Shown: one piece after another, positions 62,377 to 64,000 of the stretch
Position numbering within the stretch: position 1 is the first letter of the stretch
Layout: each line of letters starts with the position of its first letter
Source: Chersky-840 sp035604715
Lineage (GTDB): Bacteria > Actinomycetota > Acidimicrobiia > Acidimicrobiales > UBA8190
Direction of reading: 5' to 3'
Assembly (NCBI GenBank): GCA_963731665.1
Contig: CAVSWP010000011.1
Coordinates: 1,174,385-1,238,384 of the forward strand
DNA: 64,000 nt
Position numbers and translations under genes: made by a program
The notes under the pieces: generated by a model
What the model was told of the DNA's origin: nothing
The model's input: the letters and a program-made list of their open reading frames with translations, nothing else
Databases searched by the model: none

Positions 62377-63582
62377 TCAGGCTGTGGCGCTGGTCGTGCA
62401 GGCGCGATTTTCGAGCCAGAGCCTACGGGCGTCCGGGGTCAAGGCGTCAAGGACGACCGGCCCCCACGAGGCCGTTGTTCCAGATGGCCTGGATGCGCAC
62501 GAGTCGCCGGTTCGGGGGGCGTTGATGCGTCGCCCCCCCCGACGTACATGCCCACGTGGGAGATCCCCCCGTACCCCCAGAACAGGAGGTCGCCGGGTTG
62601 GAGGTCCGACAGCGGGATGTGGGCGACCGCCCCGTACTGGGCGGCGGCCGTGCGGGGGAGGTCCACGCCGGCCTGGCGCCACGCCCACTGGACGAGGCCG
62701 GGAACAGTCGAAGCCCTGACCGGGGCTCTCGCCGCCCCACACATAGGGCACCCCGATCTGGCTCTCGGCGGCCGCCACGGCGCCGGCCGCCCCGGGCTCG
62801 ACGGGAAGGTTGGGGAGCGCCGACGGCGTGGGGTCGGTGGAGCGGTGCCGGTGGACGCGTCGGCGGCGGCGACCCGGGCCAGGAAGGCGGCGTGCGACGC
62901 GGCGGCCTCGGCGGCCTGACGCTGCGCCACCAGAGCCCCGATCCGGCCCTTGACGCGGCTCAAGGTGGCTTCTTGATCGGCCACCGTCGCCTGGGCCACC
63001 AGACGGGCCTGGGCGGCCTGGGTCAGGGCGGCCTGCGCCTGGTTCTGGGCCGACTGGAGCTGGTCCTGTTGGGCGCTCAGGTGGGTCTGGGCCACCCCCA
63101 ATGCGTCGATGGCCCCCGAAGTCTCCCCGCTCGCCACCGATCGGTACTCGCCGGCCACGGTCGCTTGCTCGCCGCTGGAGCTGAACAGCGACTCCAGGTC
63201 GCCGCCGGTCGTGCCCGACATGTACGTGGACACGGCTTCCTGGCGGAGATTGGCCGTGTCGGTGGAGACCTGGGCCCGGTCCTGGGCGACCGTGGCCTTG
63301 ATCTGGGAGATCTGCTGGTCGACCTGCTGCACCTGCTGTTCGGCGGCGTCGTACTGCTGGGCCGTGACGTCGAGGCGCTGTTGATCCTGCGCCAGCTGCG
63401 AGGTGATCTGCGCCGCCTGGGCCTGCGTGTCGGCCAGCGAGTCGGCGTCGGCGGGACGCAGGGAGAGGCCGAGGGTGCAGGACAGGACGGTGACGCACAG
63501 CTCCTGCCACCAGAGCGGCGCGCCGAAGCCACCCTGTCTGCTGGCTTGACGGAACCGTCGAGGGGATCTCGACGTCAGTCAC
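62377..63582 (-). pseudogene. NlpC/P60 peptidoglycan hydrolase with coiled coil, four frameshifts
   Basis: Reading across frames from GTG 63582: a signal-like start (GWLRRAALVAGAV, TVLSCTLGLSLRPADA), a long coiled coil (ITSQLAQDQQRLDVTAQQYD, QQVDQQISQIKATVAQDRAQ, SRVKGRIGALVAQRQAAEAA), then an NlpC/P60 domain (ESQIGVPYVWGGESPGQGFD with catalytic Cys, GLVQWAWRQAGVDLPRTAAA, GDLLFWGYGGISHVGMYVGG with His). Frames change near 63510, 62850, 62700 and 62535. The last shift is in a run of eight C, so sequencing error is likely and the gene may be whole. It resembles RipA-type division hydrolases. Confidence 0.8.
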
Positions 63583-63669
63583 GATGGGGGTACTGCTTAG
63601 CAAGGCCCCCCCGCGGTGGCAAACCTGCCCGCTCCGCTGTCTCACCCCGGACCTCCTGCCAGGAAGATG

Positions 63670-63693
63670 TTGACAAAGTGACAAATGTGACAA
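63670..63693. promoter_or_regulatory. Three TGACAA direct repeats upstream of the NlpC/P60 gene
   Basis: TGACAA at 63671, 63679 and 63688 (spacing 8 and 9 bp) in the 223-bp divergent region between the NlpC/P60 gene and the gene at 63806. The first overlaps TTGACA, a possible -35 box for the rightward gene. Confidence 0.4.
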
Positions 63694-63805
63694 CAAGGGG
63701 GCCCGAAGACGGCGTGGTGCGGGTCGGGTCGTCGGCCCTTGCACGGGGCCACGTCGGGGAGGATGCTGACGGTACCTCCGGTCGAACCAGGGAAGAGGCC
63801 CACAG

Positions 63806-64000
63806 ATGACCTTCCAACCGGCGCCCGCCTGGGATGGCGACCCCCCGGACCACGGCCGGCTGCTCGAGATGGCCCACGAGCTCGGCCCGATCTCCAACAA
63901 GGGCGACCATGTCCGGCTGAGTGCCCTCGCCTCGTCGCTCCTCGAGGCCTTCGTCCGGCACGCCGAAGCCGAGCGGCCCATGGTGCTGCGCTTGCCCCCG
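63806..64000 (+). CDS. Unknown protein, 5' part (continues past the window)
   Basis: The first 65 codons are seen: MTFQPAPAWDGDPPDHGRLL, EMAHELGPISNKGDHVRLSA, LASSLLEAFVRHAEAERPMV. GGGAAGAGG lies seven bases before the ATG. The helical start is not enough to assign a family. Confidence 0.5.
   Translation, partial: MTFQPAPAWDGDPPDHGRLLEMAHELGPISNKGDHVRLSALASSLLEAFVRHAEAERPMVLRLPP

Noticed and set aside
63583..63805. c-di-AMP riboswitch before the NlpC/P60 gene
   Set aside because: Such riboswitches precede some actinobacterial wall hydrolases, but I could not find the conserved core sequences here; only the TGACAA repeats stand out.

Overview
The window looks like high-GC Actinomycetota chromosome. 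The best marker is the cell-envelope and division locus at 25.7-32.8 kb: fhaA, fhaB, a PP2C phosphatase, a class B penicillin-binding protein, a PASTA-domain Ser/Thr kinase, a pabA/trpG-type amidotransferase and crgA. An F420-type LLM oxidoreductase, a WS/DGAT acyltransferase and start codons placed 6-9 bases after TANNNT boxes agree. A lineage near Acidimicrobiia is my inference from gene content only.

Layout. (1) 0-25.4 kb is an accessory region: the end of a sensor kinase, small regulators, an ABC exporter, a ferritin-like protein, an MFS exporter, a lipid cluster (alpha/beta hydrolase, patatin-like protein, WS/DGAT), a secreted beta-helix protein, and many mobile-element parts. One intact 1.18-kb IS has about 27-bp terminal inverted repeats, and I count eleven copies of that repeat between 1.3 and 14.8 kb. 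An internally deleted copy, an IS110-family element, an IS30 scrap and a frameshifted transposase are also present. A tRNA-Leu closes the region, and a three-block repeat there recurs at 1.76 kb, so 1.76-25.4 kb may be an island. (2) 25.7-42.2 kb is tightly packed and unbroken: the envelope locus, fatty-acid/acyl-CoA genes (thiolase, thioesterase), an LLM oxidoreductase, a GH92 mannosidase lipoprotein, a MarR-DUF2127 operon and a divergent aconitase with two clear operators. (3) 42-54 kb has small stress, regulatory and hypothetical genes: DUF5990, a DUF1003-like protein, UspA, an ECF sigma/membrane-partner pair, SRPBCC, a zinc-ribbon response regulator, DUF427, an SDR and tRNA-Ala. (4) 54-64 kb has single-domain enzymes (patatin, PaiB-like, methyltransferase, deaminase, GNAT, Smr, SGNH, aldo/keto reductase, NlpC/P60). 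Several of these carry single-base frameshifts next to homopolymers, so sequencing error competes with real decay.

How genes work together. PknB and PstP should set the phosphorylation state of FHA proteins and the elongation/division machinery, with the PBP and CrgA as envelope partners; rodA and pknA, which often sit in this cluster, are absent. The lipid cluster at 14.8-19.3 kb pairs synthesis of neutral lipid (WS/DGAT) with two lipase-type proteins. No phage, CRISPR array or tyrosine recombinase was found.
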